This document shows, piece by piece, positions 1 through 5,550 of a stretch of 5,550 nt of DNA. Where the stretch lies: positions 1 through 5,550 of the forward strand of contig CAMDPB010000087.1 in assembly GCA_945903885.1 (NCBI GenBank), read 5' to 3'. The notes beneath the pieces are model-generated. The model saw nothing but the letters and a program-made list of their open reading frames with translations, was not told the origin of the DNA and searched no databases. The translations under genes were made by a program, and so were the position numbers. Numbering within the stretch: position 1 is the first letter of the stretch; each line of letters opens with the position of its first letter. Origin of the DNA: Candidatus Finniella inopinata. GTDB taxonomy: Bacteria > Pseudomonadota > Alphaproteobacteria > Paracaedibacterales > CAITNM01.

Positions 1-558
1 ACCGAAGGCATGTCTTTGTTTGCAAGTTTTGCAATGCTTATGAATTTTCCACGTTTTAATAAAATGAAAGGTATGGGACAGATTGTTTCCTGGTCTGTAC
101 GTGACGAAAGCTTACACTGCGAAAGCGTTATAATGCTTTATCATGAATGGGCATTACAAACTGGAGCTGTCACTAAATCAGTTGAGTCTGACATTATTGA
201 AGTGGGAAAAACTATGGTTTCTTTAGAAGATAAATTTGTTGAATTGGCTTTTGAAGTTGGTGAAGTTCAAGGCATGACAGCAAATGATATTAAGCAATAT
301 ATTCGCTATATTTGTGACTGGCGATTAACACAACTAAAGCTTCGGCCAGTATATGGATACTTTGTAGAAAATTCCGGCGAATATTCTCAGTGTAAACCGC
401 ACCCCCTACCCTGGTTAACATCTATTTTAAACGGGGTTGAGCACGCAAATTTTTTTGAAACACGTGCAACCGAATATTCAAAAGCTGCAACCAAAGGTGA
501 ATGGCATGGCGATGAAGGAATCTGGCAACTGTTTGATCAACGAAAGAAAAGCGCTTAG
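1..558 (+). CDS. nrdB: Ribonucleotide-diphosphate reductase small (beta, R2) subunit, 3' part; 5' end outside window
   Basis: This is the C-terminal 185 codons of a class I ribonucleotide reductase R2 protein. R2 houses the metal/radical cofactor and, with the NrdA subunit, reduces ribonucleotides to deoxyribonucleotides in the cytoplasm. The reading frame is open from base 1, so the start lies upstream. Visible cofactor ligands are the Glu of TEG (second codon in the window) and the Glu and His of RDESLH (window residues 36 and 39). Their spacing of 34 and 3 residues matches E204, E238 and H241 of E. coli R2. The later NGVEHANFFETRATEYSKAATKG stretch (quoted in part: VEHANFFETRATEYSKAATK) is typical of the alphaproteobacterial form. 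The radical-site Tyr/Phe is not in the window, so class Ia and Ic cannot be separated. The region between the KLRPVYG and PLPW motifs looks several residues longer than I expect. The gene converges on glmS with a 6-base gap. Confidence 0.93.
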   Translation, partial: TEGMSLFASFAMLMNFPRFNKMKGMGQIVSWSVRDESLHCESVIMLYHEWALQTGAVTKSVESDIIEVGKTMVSLEDKFVELAFEVGEVQGMTANDIKQYIRYICDWRLTQLKLRPVYGYFVENSGEYSQCKPHPLPWLTSILNGVEHANFFETRATEYSKAATKGEWHGDEGIWQLFDQRKKSA

Positions 559-566
559 CCGCGCTT
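543..566 (-). terminator. Intrinsic terminator of glmS, overlapping both convergent stop codons
   Basis: A perfect 6-bp stem (AAGCGC at 549-554, GCGCTT at 561-566) encloses a 6-base loop. Read on the minus strand, the stem is followed directly by a T-rich tract, TTTTCTTT (positions 550 to 543, partly shared with the stem), as in a Rho-independent terminator. The stem covers part of the glmS stop (565-567) and the loop contains most of the nrdB stop (556-558). On the plus strand the bases after the hairpin are not T-rich enough for good termination of nrdB. The stem is short, so strength is uncertain. Confidence 0.55.
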
Positions 567-2394
567 ATTCTACCGTTACTGATTTTGCTAGATTGCGTGG
601 CTGATCAACGTCCGTCCCTTTATGCAAAGCTGTATAATAGGCAATGCACTGAGCAGCGATTGTGTAGATAAAACAAGCGTTTATAGGTGTTGTTTTTGGA
701 AGCAGCACCTTATGAAATTCAGGGCAGTTAACTGTAAACGTAATATCATCCGTTAGCACAATAATAGGTGCACCTCTTGTAGCAACTTCTTGAATATTTG
801 ATGCTGTTTTTTCAAACCACATATCATTGGGAGCAATAGCTATTAACGGCGTTAATCTATCCACCAACGCTATTGGTCCATGTTTTAATTCACCTGCTGC
901 ATAAGCTTCAGCATGAATATATGATATCTCTTTTAGTTTCAGAGCACCTTCTAAGGCAACAGGGTAATTTGTACCACGACCGATAAACAAAACATCACGT
1001 GTTTGCGAAAGCCTTAAACCCAGCTCATCAAAAAAAGAGACATCTTGCAGAACTTGAGCTGCAAGTTTTGGAACATGCAGTAACTCACGAAAATGCATTG
1101 ATAAATCAGAAGTACTAATTGATTTTCGTTGTCCAGCGGTCTGCAATGCCAGCATGCAAAGCACTGCCATTTGTGCTGTAAATGCTTTTGTTGATGCCAC
1201 GCCAATTTCCGGACCTGCCAACGTTAAAATATGGTGATCTGCCGCTCTTGTCATAGAACTTTCAGGCACGTTAACAATTGCCAAAGTTATGCATCCCTTG
1301 TTTTTTGCAAGATTTAGCGCTGCCAAAGTGTCACTGGTTTCCCCTGATTGAGAAACGAATATGCATATATCATCTTTGTTTAAAACCGGATCACGATAAC
1401 GAAATTCAGAAGCTAAATCGACATCGCATAAAATGTGGGCATATTTTTCAAACCAATACTTTGCTGTCAACGACGCATAATAAGATGATCCGCAGGCAAT
1501 TAATCGAACACGAGAATGTTGACCTGAAAAATCAATAGGCAAACTAATGCGACTTTCAAGTGTCTGCTCATCAATTAATGATAAAAATGTATCACTCAAC
1601 GTTTGAGACTGCTCAAAAATTTCCTTTAACATGAAATGGCTATATCCACCCTTACTGGCCGCTCCTGTTGCCAGATTAAGATGTTTGACAGAACGAACAA
1701 CCGCTTGCCCATCTTCATTAAAAATAGTGTAATTAAAGCCGCCACGACGCTGCATAATGACAACATCGCCCTCTTCTAAGTAGCAAATTTTTTGAGTCCA
1801 AGGCGCTAAAGCCCACGCATCTGATCCTAAAAATAATTCATCGTCATTAATTCCTAGTACCAACGGGCTTCCGCGGCGCGCACCAATCAACAAATCGGGA
1901 TTATCCGAAAATATGATAGCTAATGCAAATGCTCCATGAAGCTTTGAAAGTGTTTCTTTAACAGCAATTTCGGGTGTTTTTCCCAATTGCAAAGCTTGAT
2001 CAATTAAATGAACTACAACTTCTGTGTCGGTCTCACTTTTAAAAATAACCCCATTCTTTGTTAGGTTATCCTTTAAAAGTTGATAGTTTTCAATAATGCC
2101 ATTGTGCACAACAGCCACTCGATCAGTTGCATGGGGGTGCGCATTATGATGAGTGGGTGATCCATGAGTTGCCCAGCGAGTATGCCCAATGCCAACAGTT
2201 CCATCTATAGGGTCTCGCTGCAAAAGGTCTTTTAGTGATTGAAGTTTTCCTTCAGATCGTCGCTTGGCAATTGCATGTTCATAAATAGTTGCTATGCCAG
2301 CAGAATCATAACCACGATATTCTAACCTGGACAACCCATCTATTAAACGCTCTGCCACCGGATTGCAGGATAAAATACCTATAATTCCGCACAT
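565..2394 (-). CDS. glmS: Glutamine--fructose-6-phosphate aminotransferase (isomerizing)
   Basis: GlmS converts fructose-6-phosphate and glutamine to glucosamine-6-phosphate and glutamate, the first committed step to UDP-GlcNAc for peptidoglycan and lipopolysaccharide. It acts in the cytoplasm. The product has 609 residues, the same length as E. coli GlmS. The N-terminal Ntn-type glutaminase domain (about 1-240) starts MCGIIGIL, with nucleophile Cys2 exposed after Met removal. It also shows TRWATHG (72-78), HNG (97-99) and ETD (121-123). Two SIS sugar-isomerase domains follow. The first has CGSSYYAS (301-308), SQSGETSDT (348-356) and STKAF (401-405). The second has the KLKEISYIHAEAYAAGELKHG block (486-506), including Glu489 and His505. 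The C-terminus PRNLAKSVTVE carries the conserved Lys604. All expected catalytic residues are present and nothing looks broken. The start is fixed by the obligatory Met-Cys and a strong ribosome binding site. The gene stands alone, divergent from the dedA cluster and convergent with nrdB. Confidence 0.98.
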   Translation of the reverse strand: MCGIIGILSCNPVAERLIDGLSRLEYRGYDSAGIATIYEHAIAKRRSEGKLQSLKDLLQRDPIDGTVGIGHTRWATHGSPTHHNAHPHATDRVAVVHNGIIENYQLLKDNLTKNGVIFKSETDTEVVVHLIDQALQLGKTPEIAVKETLSKLHGAFALAIIFSDNPDLLIGARRGSPLVLGINDDELFLGSDAWALAPWTQKICYLEEGDVVIMQRRGGFNYTIFNEDGQAVVRSVKHLNLATGAASKGGYSHFMLKEIFEQSQTLSDTFLSLIDEQTLESRISLPIDFSGQHSRVRLIACGSSYYASLTAKYWFEKYAHILCDVDLASEFRYRDPVLNKDDICIFVSQSGETSDTLAALNLAKNKGCITLAIVNVPESSMTRAADHHILTLAGPEIGVASTKAFTAQMAVLCMLALQTAGQRKSISTSDLSMHFRELLHVPKLAAQVLQDVSFFDELGLRLSQTRDVLFIGRGTNYPVALEGALKLKEISYIHAEAYAAGELKHGPIALVDRLTPLIAIAPNDMWFEKTASNIQEVATRGAPIIVLTDDITFTVNCPEFHKVLLPKTTPINACFIYTIAAQCIAYYTALHKGTDVDQPRNLAKSVTVE

Positions 2395-2399
2395 AAAAA

Positions 2400-2405
2400 C
2401 CTCCT
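2400..2405 (-). promoter_or_regulatory. Strong ribosome binding site of glmS
   Basis: On the minus strand a perfect AGGAGG lies five bases before the glmS ATG. It is the best Shine-Dalgarno sequence in the window. The plus-strand genes here have weak or no recognisable sites, so glmS is probably translated more efficiently. Confidence 0.8.
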
Positions 2406-2434
2406 AATTGAATACGTGCAAGTGTGATTTGTTG

Positions 2435-2443
2435 TGGTATAAA
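2435..2443 (+). promoter_or_regulatory. Candidate extended -10 promoter of the dedA-dsbB-coq7 cluster
   Basis: TGGTATAAA matches an extended -10 element (TG, one base, then TATAAA, five of six to TATAAT) in the 80-base divergent gap. Transcription would start near 2450, giving a leader of about 25 bases before the ATG at 2475. No good -35 box is visible at the usual distance. On the opposite strand a possible glmS promoter (TTTACA at 2469-2464, TTTTAT at 2444-2439, 19-base spacer) overlaps it but is weak. This is a motif call only. Confidence 0.35.
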
Positions 2444-2474
2444 AGTCTATAGTTGAAATCTTTTGTAAAAAGTA

Positions 2475-3086
2475 ATGAGCACTCTTGTGAGCAAACAACC
2501 AAACCTTTTGCGACGCATGTATGATTGGTGTCTTGAAGCAGCTGAAACAAAACGCGCTAAATACATTATGTATGCTGTGTCGTTTGCAGAAAGTTCCTTC
2601 TTTCCTTTACCCCCTGATTTAATGCTTATCCCTATGATTTTGGCAAATCGCCTTCTTGCATGGCGATTAGCTTTTGGTGCAACAGTTTGTTCAGTTGTTG
2701 GTGGTTTGTTAGGCTATGCAATTGGGTATTATCTATATGCCACAATAGGACAATGGATCATTGAAACTTACAGTTTGCATAGCGCTTTCGAACGTTTTCA
2801 AGCAGATTTTAAAACATATGGGTTTTGGATTATTGCTTTAAAAGGGCTTACACCAATTCCTTTTAAGCTTGTCACTATCGCAAGCGGTGTTGCACGATTT
2901 GATCTTTTCCAATTTTTAGCGGCTTCAGTAATAGCAAGAGCTTTTAGGTTTTATTTGTTGGCGGCAATCCTGTATTTTTTTGGTCCAATAGCAAAACCAT
3001 ACATTGAAAAATATTTAACATTGGCGCTTTTTTCCGTCATAGGTATAATTGTAGCTGGGTTTATAATTGTGAAGTGTTTAGGTTGA
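2475..3086 (+). CDS. DedA-family inner-membrane protein, YqaA type
   Basis: This 203-residue polytopic membrane protein belongs to the DedA/SNARE-associated (VTT) superfamily, YqaA-like branch. Members of the superfamily are linked to envelope integrity, proton-motive-force homeostasis and lipid-carrier flipping; the role of the YqaA branch is not well defined. Family signs are FAESSFFPLPPDLMLIPM (37-54), with an acidic residue and prolines in a re-entrant-like segment, and KGLTPIPFK (123-131) followed by ASGVARFDLFQF (136-147). Arginines follow at 155 and 158. Hydrophobic segments lie roughly at 31-56, 66-92, 116-139, 145-170 and 181-201. The ATG at 2475 has only an A-rich upstream stretch as a ribosome site. 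A start at Met15 would also leave the conserved region intact, so the first 14 residues are less certain. It is the first gene of the cluster and overlaps dsbB by 13 bases. Confidence 0.88.
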   Translation: MSTLVSKQPNLLRRMYDWCLEAAETKRAKYIMYAVSFAESSFFPLPPDLMLIPMILANRLLAWRLAFGATVCSVVGGLLGYAIGYYLYATIGQWIIETYSLHSAFERFQADFKTYGFWIIALKGLTPIPFKLVTIASGVARFDLFQFLAASVIARAFRFYLLAAILYFFGPIAKPYIEKYLTLALFSVIGIIVAGFIIVKCLG

Positions 3087-3589
3087 TACAGGAAATTTTT
3101 AGAAATTCTAGATACTTCTACTGGTTTGTGGCGGTATATTTTTTCAGCCTTTTGTGCGTTGGCTATATGGCTGAATATTTATTTGATATTGCGCCCTGCA
3201 GCCTTTGTTATTATCAACGATATATAATGATGACCGTTTTGACGTTGTCATTTGGCATTGTCATTTCAGGTTATGATAAAAAGCTCTTTACTGCACTTCT
3301 CTGTGTTATAGCATTTGGAGGCGTTATTTTGTGCGGGTTTCATATAGGTGTCGAACAAAAATGGTGGGCAATGCCTCAGTCATGCATTGGCAAGGTTGAA
3401 CTCACTTCCACTGACCCTACTGAGATATTGAAGTCTCTTTCATCACAAATGAAAAATCAAAAAGTTTCGAGATGTGACAAAATTAATTGGTATCTATTCG
3501 GAATTCCAGCCAGTTGGTGGACATGTTTAGCATTCACTTTTGCAACTATTACTATGGCACTACGTGAATGGACGACTCAAAAAAAATAA
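3074..3589 (+). CDS. dsbB: Disulfide bond formation protein B (quinone-linked thiol oxidase)
   Basis: DsbB is an inner-membrane protein that reoxidises periplasmic DsbA and passes the electrons to ubiquinone. The 171-residue product has the first redox pair as CSLC (Cys42, Cys45), followed by YYQR, whose Arg49 corresponds to the quinone-contacting Arg48 of E. coli DsbB. The second pair is Cys104 and Cys134, in a periplasmic loop of slightly greater length than in E. coli (Cys104 and Cys130). The FGIPASWW segment (142-149) before the last membrane helix also fits the family. Four membrane segments are expected at about 14-34, 40-64, 71-91 and 146-164. The start is a GTG at 3074 inside dedA. 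A TTG at 3083, which overlaps the dedA stop as TTGA, is an alternative that would remove three residues. Neither has a clear ribosome site, which suggests translational coupling to dedA. No dsbA is in the window. Confidence 0.92.
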   Translation: MFRLIQEIFRNSRYFYWFVAVYFFSLLCVGYMAEYLFDIAPCSLCYYQRYIMMTVLTLSFGIVISGYDKKLFTALLCVIAFGGVILCGFHIGVEQKWWAMPQSCIGKVELTSTDPTEILKSLSSQMKNQKVSRCDKINWYLFGIPASWWTCLAFTFATITMALREWTTQKK

Positions 3590-4080
3590 AATCAATCCTT
3601 CGGGTAAATCATGCGGGCGAACTTGGTGCGCGCCAAATTTACAAAGGTATGCGAAAAATCTTAGGAGATGACCCTGATTTAGTATTAATGGCAAATCAGG
3701 AAGAAGAACACCTTAAAATGTTCACTCAACTAATGATTGAACACAAAGTTAAACCCACTATTTTTCAGCCCTTTTGGCATGTTTTAAGTTATGGAATGGG
3801 TGCAGCCACAGCACTAATGGGCAAACAAGCAGCGCATGCTTGTACCATTGCTGTTGAAGAAGTAATTGTTGATCATTATCAAAGCCAAATTGATTCATTA
3901 AAAAATTCTCCAGAACATAAACCATTAATGGACATCATTGACAAATTTAAAAAGGAAGAAGATCATCACCGTGAAATTGCTGAACTAGGCGGCGGTAAGG
4001 ATGCTCTTGGTTATAACGTTTTGGAAAAAGTGGTCAAAAGCATTACTAAAGCTGCGATTAGGATTTCCACTAAGCTTTAG
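3568..4080 (+). CDS. coq7: COQ7-type 3-demethoxyubiquinol 3-hydroxylase
   Basis: This is a di-iron hydroxylase of the COQ7 family (ferritin-like fold). It performs the oxygen-dependent hydroxylation of demethoxyubiquinol, the penultimate step of ubiquinone synthesis, at the inner face of the membrane. The 170-residue protein is close to the usual length of short bacterial members. All six metal ligands of the family can be placed: Glu18 in NHAGELGA, Glu45 and His48 in EEEHLKMF, Glu97 in the AVEEVIVDHYQ motif, and Glu130 and His133 in KEEDHHREIA. Spacings of 52 and 33 residues between the later glutamates are close to those of human COQ7. The ATG at 3568 lies 22 bases inside dsbB, in the -1 frame relative to it, and gives MDDSKKIKSILRVNHAGE, which reaches the conserved N-terminal helix directly. 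No obvious ribosome site is present, so coupling to dsbB translation is likely. The product supplies the quinone that DsbB needs. Confidence 0.94.
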   Translation: MDDSKKIKSILRVNHAGELGARQIYKGMRKILGDDPDLVLMANQEEEHLKMFTQLMIEHKVKPTIFQPFWHVLSYGMGAATALMGKQAAHACTIAVEEVIVDHYQSQIDSLKNSPEHKPLMDIIDKFKKEEDHHREIAELGGGKDALGYNVLEKVVKSITKAAIRISTKL

Positions 4081-4092
4081 AAGAAAAGTATT

Positions 4093-5238
4093 GTGAAAAC
4101 CACTTTTGCTTCTGTCAAAAAATTAGGATTTTATTTTTTCTGCGTGACTCTGTTTTTGTTTCAGAAAACATGGTGTCTTCCTTACTATGCTGAACATGAA
4201 TGCATGAAAATGTCTATGTTGCTAAGATGCGATATCAGTGAAAATGCAAGCGATGCTGACAAAATTTATGCCATTAAATCTGATTTTGAATCAGCCATAA
4301 AAAAACGCATACCAGGACATTACACTTATCGAGAAGATCTTGTTGCTAAGCATATAAAAGATATCCCCACTCTTTTAACCCTCAGAGGTCAACTCAGTGA
4401 AATATGGAATAATAGAAGTGAATATGGAAATTTTTGCAGTGGAAGTTTTCATATTGCACATGCAAATTTTCCTAGAATTTATATTTATTATGATGATGGT
4501 GTTTCAGACTTTAGCGCACATGCTTGTGAAAAAGCCTTAAATGAATTAGTACCGTGCTTATATGTAGCGGAAAGAATAGATTCAGCGAAAACGATTCTAG
4601 GGTTATGGAAACACAACGCTGCAGCGTATATTATACCGGGAGGAAAAGCTTCTTATTACTCTCAAAAATTAAATGGAGCAGGCAATGAACAAATAAGAAG
4701 TTATGTTGAAGCAGGAGGAACTTATATAGGCTTTTGTGCGGGTGCTTACTTTGGTGCGCATTATTCTGAGTTTCACAAGGGCGATAGACGCGGATATGAA
4801 ATTCTTGTGACAAGAGAACTATCATTTTTTCCTGGAGCCGCAATAGGCCCTGTCTTGGCTGCTTATGATTACCAATCAATATCGGGATCAAGAATTGCTA
4901 AAATTAAGCGGAAGAATGCTAATGTATCTACAACAATTTACAATGTTTTCTTTAATGGTGGTTGCTATTTTAAAGATGTTGACCAATACCCTAACACACA
5001 AGTAATTGCTTGTTATGCTGATGCAGGGTTCGAAGAACGTGCTGCAATCATTGAATGCAAAATAACCAAAGGAAACGTAATTCTAAGTGGTGTTCATCCT
5101 GAATACAATATTGCAGATCTTTATGCATCTCTTACATCCGAAGAAGACCGAAATCATTTTAAACGTCACATACTAACTGGACTTTCTGACCTTTCGCATA
5201 AGCTAATATTTAGCGCAATTATAGATCGGATAAGATAA
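4093..5238 (+). CDS. Exported glutamine-amidotransferase-like protein, BPL_N (biotin-protein-ligase N-terminal domain) type
   Basis: The 381-residue product begins with a signal-peptide-like segment (Lys3 and Lys9-10, then a hydrophobic stretch at about 11-23, possible cleavage near 25-30), so it is probably exported. Residues from about 127 to 345 resemble the BPL_N domain, a class I glutamine-amidotransferase-like fold. The evidence is IYIYYDDGVS (129-138), IIPGGKASYY (180-189), the nucleophile elbow GGTYIGFCAGAY (208-219, Cys215), FFNGGCYF (286-293) and LSGVHPE (331-337). Cys215, His335 and Glu337 form a plausible catalytic triad. The biotin-ligase catalytic domain is absent. Residues about 30-125 match nothing I recognise. 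Nine cysteines lie beyond residue 30, unusual for an ordinary cytoplasmic enzyme. Translation would start at a GTG, with AGAAG nine bases upstream, 12 bases after coq7, so it probably belongs to the same operon. Substrate and function are unknown; an envelope or host-interface role is only inferred. Confidence 0.75.
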   Translation: MKTTFASVKKLGFYFFCVTLFLFQKTWCLPYYAEHECMKMSMLLRCDISENASDADKIYAIKSDFESAIKKRIPGHYTYREDLVAKHIKDIPTLLTLRGQLSEIWNNRSEYGNFCSGSFHIAHANFPRIYIYYDDGVSDFSAHACEKALNELVPCLYVAERIDSAKTILGLWKHNAAAYIIPGGKASYYSQKLNGAGNEQIRSYVEAGGTYIGFCAGAYFGAHYSEFHKGDRRGYEILVTRELSFFPGAAIGPVLAAYDYQSISGSRIAKIKRKNANVSTTIYNVFFNGGCYFKDVDQYPNTQVIACYADAGFEERAAIIECKITKGNVILSGVHPEYNIADLYASLTSEEDRNHFKRHILTGLSDLSHKLIFSAIIDRIR

Positions 5239-5347
5239 GTTTTCGCTAGAGATATCAACACGCGTTACATTAATACAGAATTGAAATGTTGACACGAATC
5301 TATTACCTATGGTCTTTTAATTCAGGTATTTATAAAAATAATACAAA
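5239..5347 (+). promoter_or_regulatory. Intergenic region with a possible promoter for the ribonuclease D-like gene
   Basis: This AT-rich 109-base gap holds a perfect -35-like TTGACA at 5289-5294. No convincing -10 box stands at the right distance: TCTTTT (5313-5318, spacer 18) is poor, and TTTAAT (5316-5321) is better but 21 bases away. No terminator hairpin with a T-tract is visible after the upstream gene, so read-through from the dedA cluster is also possible. Confidence 0.25.
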
Positions 5348-5550
5348 ATGAAAACTTTTCTTCATGAATATGATCTACCAGATGATGTGATATTTGGCCA
5401 AACTGTTGCAATAGATACTGAAGCCATGGGGCTTAATCAGCACCGTGACCGTTTGTGTTTGGTACAGCTTACTTTTGATGGCATTAATGTTCATCTTGTT
5501 CAGTTTCCTGAAGCTGATTTTTCTAATTCACCAAACCTGAAAAAGTTATT
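5348..5550 (+). CDS. Ribonuclease D-like 3'-5' exonuclease, 5' part; 3' end outside window
   Basis: The first 67 codons of a DEDD-superfamily 3'-5' exonuclease are present and the frame is open to the right edge. The exonuclease I motif is VAIDTEAMGL, where Asp23 and Glu25 would bind the catalytic metal ions. It is followed by HRDRLCLVQL, typical of RNase D proteins, which trim 3' ends of tRNA precursors and other small RNAs in the cytoplasm. The very short lead into the exonuclease motif resembles the short alphaproteobacterial RNase D proteins (roughly 200 residues, without the HRDC domain), but the C-terminal part is not visible, so this cannot be confirmed. An in-frame TAA at 5339-5341 makes the ATG at 5348 the first possible start. 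No clear ribosome binding site precedes it. Confidence 0.85.
   Translation, partial: MKTFLHEYDLPDDVIFGQTVAIDTEAMGLNQHRDRLCLVQLTFDGINVHLVQFPEADFSNSPNLKKL

Noticed and set aside
1014..1205. Open reading frame of 63 codons on the minus strand
   Set aside because: It lies wholly inside glmS on the same strand in another frame and shows no family motif; glmS is intact, so this is a shadow.
1278..1538. Open reading frame of 86 codons on the plus strand
   Set aside because: It is antisense to the SIS-domain part of glmS, with no recognisable motif and no ribosome site.
2395..2474. A glmS riboswitch/ribozyme upstream of glmS
   Set aside because: The leader is far too short for the glmS ribozyme, which is known mainly from Gram-positive bacteria, and none of its structure is visible.
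4093..4180. Lipoprotein signal in the 4093-5238 product (Cys28)
   Set aside because: The residues before Cys28 (KTW) do not fit a lipobox, so a standard signal peptide is more likely.
4631..4891. Open reading frame of 86 codons on the minus strand
   Set aside because: It is antisense to the catalytic core of the BPL_N-type gene; the plus-strand frame has clear motifs, this one has none.
5239..5290. A terminator after the BPL_N-type gene
   Set aside because: No stable stem followed by a T-tract could be found by eye in this stretch.

Overview
The window looks like a chromosomal segment from an AT-rich alphaproteobacterium, possibly a host-associated one (Holosporales- or Rickettsiales-like). 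The lineage call rests on remembered family resemblance, not a search. It uses the short alphaproteobacterial style of ribonuclease D start, the YqaA-type DedA protein, the COQ7-type ubiquinone hydroxylase, the form of the NrdB C-terminus, and the low-GC codon choice. No mobile element, CRISPR array, tRNA or rRNA was seen, and coding density is high.

Layout: (1) The 3' end of a ribonucleotide reductase small-subunit gene (nrdB, + strand) enters from the left edge. (2) Six bases beyond its stop lies the stop of a full-length glmS on the minus strand. The two convergent genes share a hairpin that overlaps both stop codons and works best as a glmS terminator. (3) An 80-base divergent intergenic region carries the glmS ribosome binding site and a candidate promoter for the next genes. 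(4) A tight plus-strand cluster follows: a DedA/YqaA membrane protein, a DsbB-type quinone-linked thiol oxidase, a COQ7-type demethoxyubiquinone hydroxylase, and an exported glutamine-amidotransferase-like (BPL_N type) protein. The first three genes overlap by 13 and 22 bases, and the fourth starts 12 bases after the third, so they are probably one operon. (5) After 109 non-coding bases, the 5' end of a ribonuclease D-like gene runs off the right edge.

How the genes fit together: nrdB (DNA precursors) and glmS (amino-sugar precursors of peptidoglycan and lipopolysaccharide) are housekeeping genes. The four-gene cluster centres on the cell envelope. DsbB reoxidises the periplasmic disulfide-forming system by passing electrons to ubiquinone, and COQ7 makes a late ubiquinone precursor. 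The last protein is exported and has many cysteines, so it is a plausible client of that pathway. This link is inferred from gene order and protein features. The most interesting points are the uncharacterised exported amidotransferase-like protein with an unassigned N-terminal region, and a slippery A-run directly before the dsbB stop, where a -1 shift would fuse DsbB to COQ7. No clearly new multi-gene system is evident.
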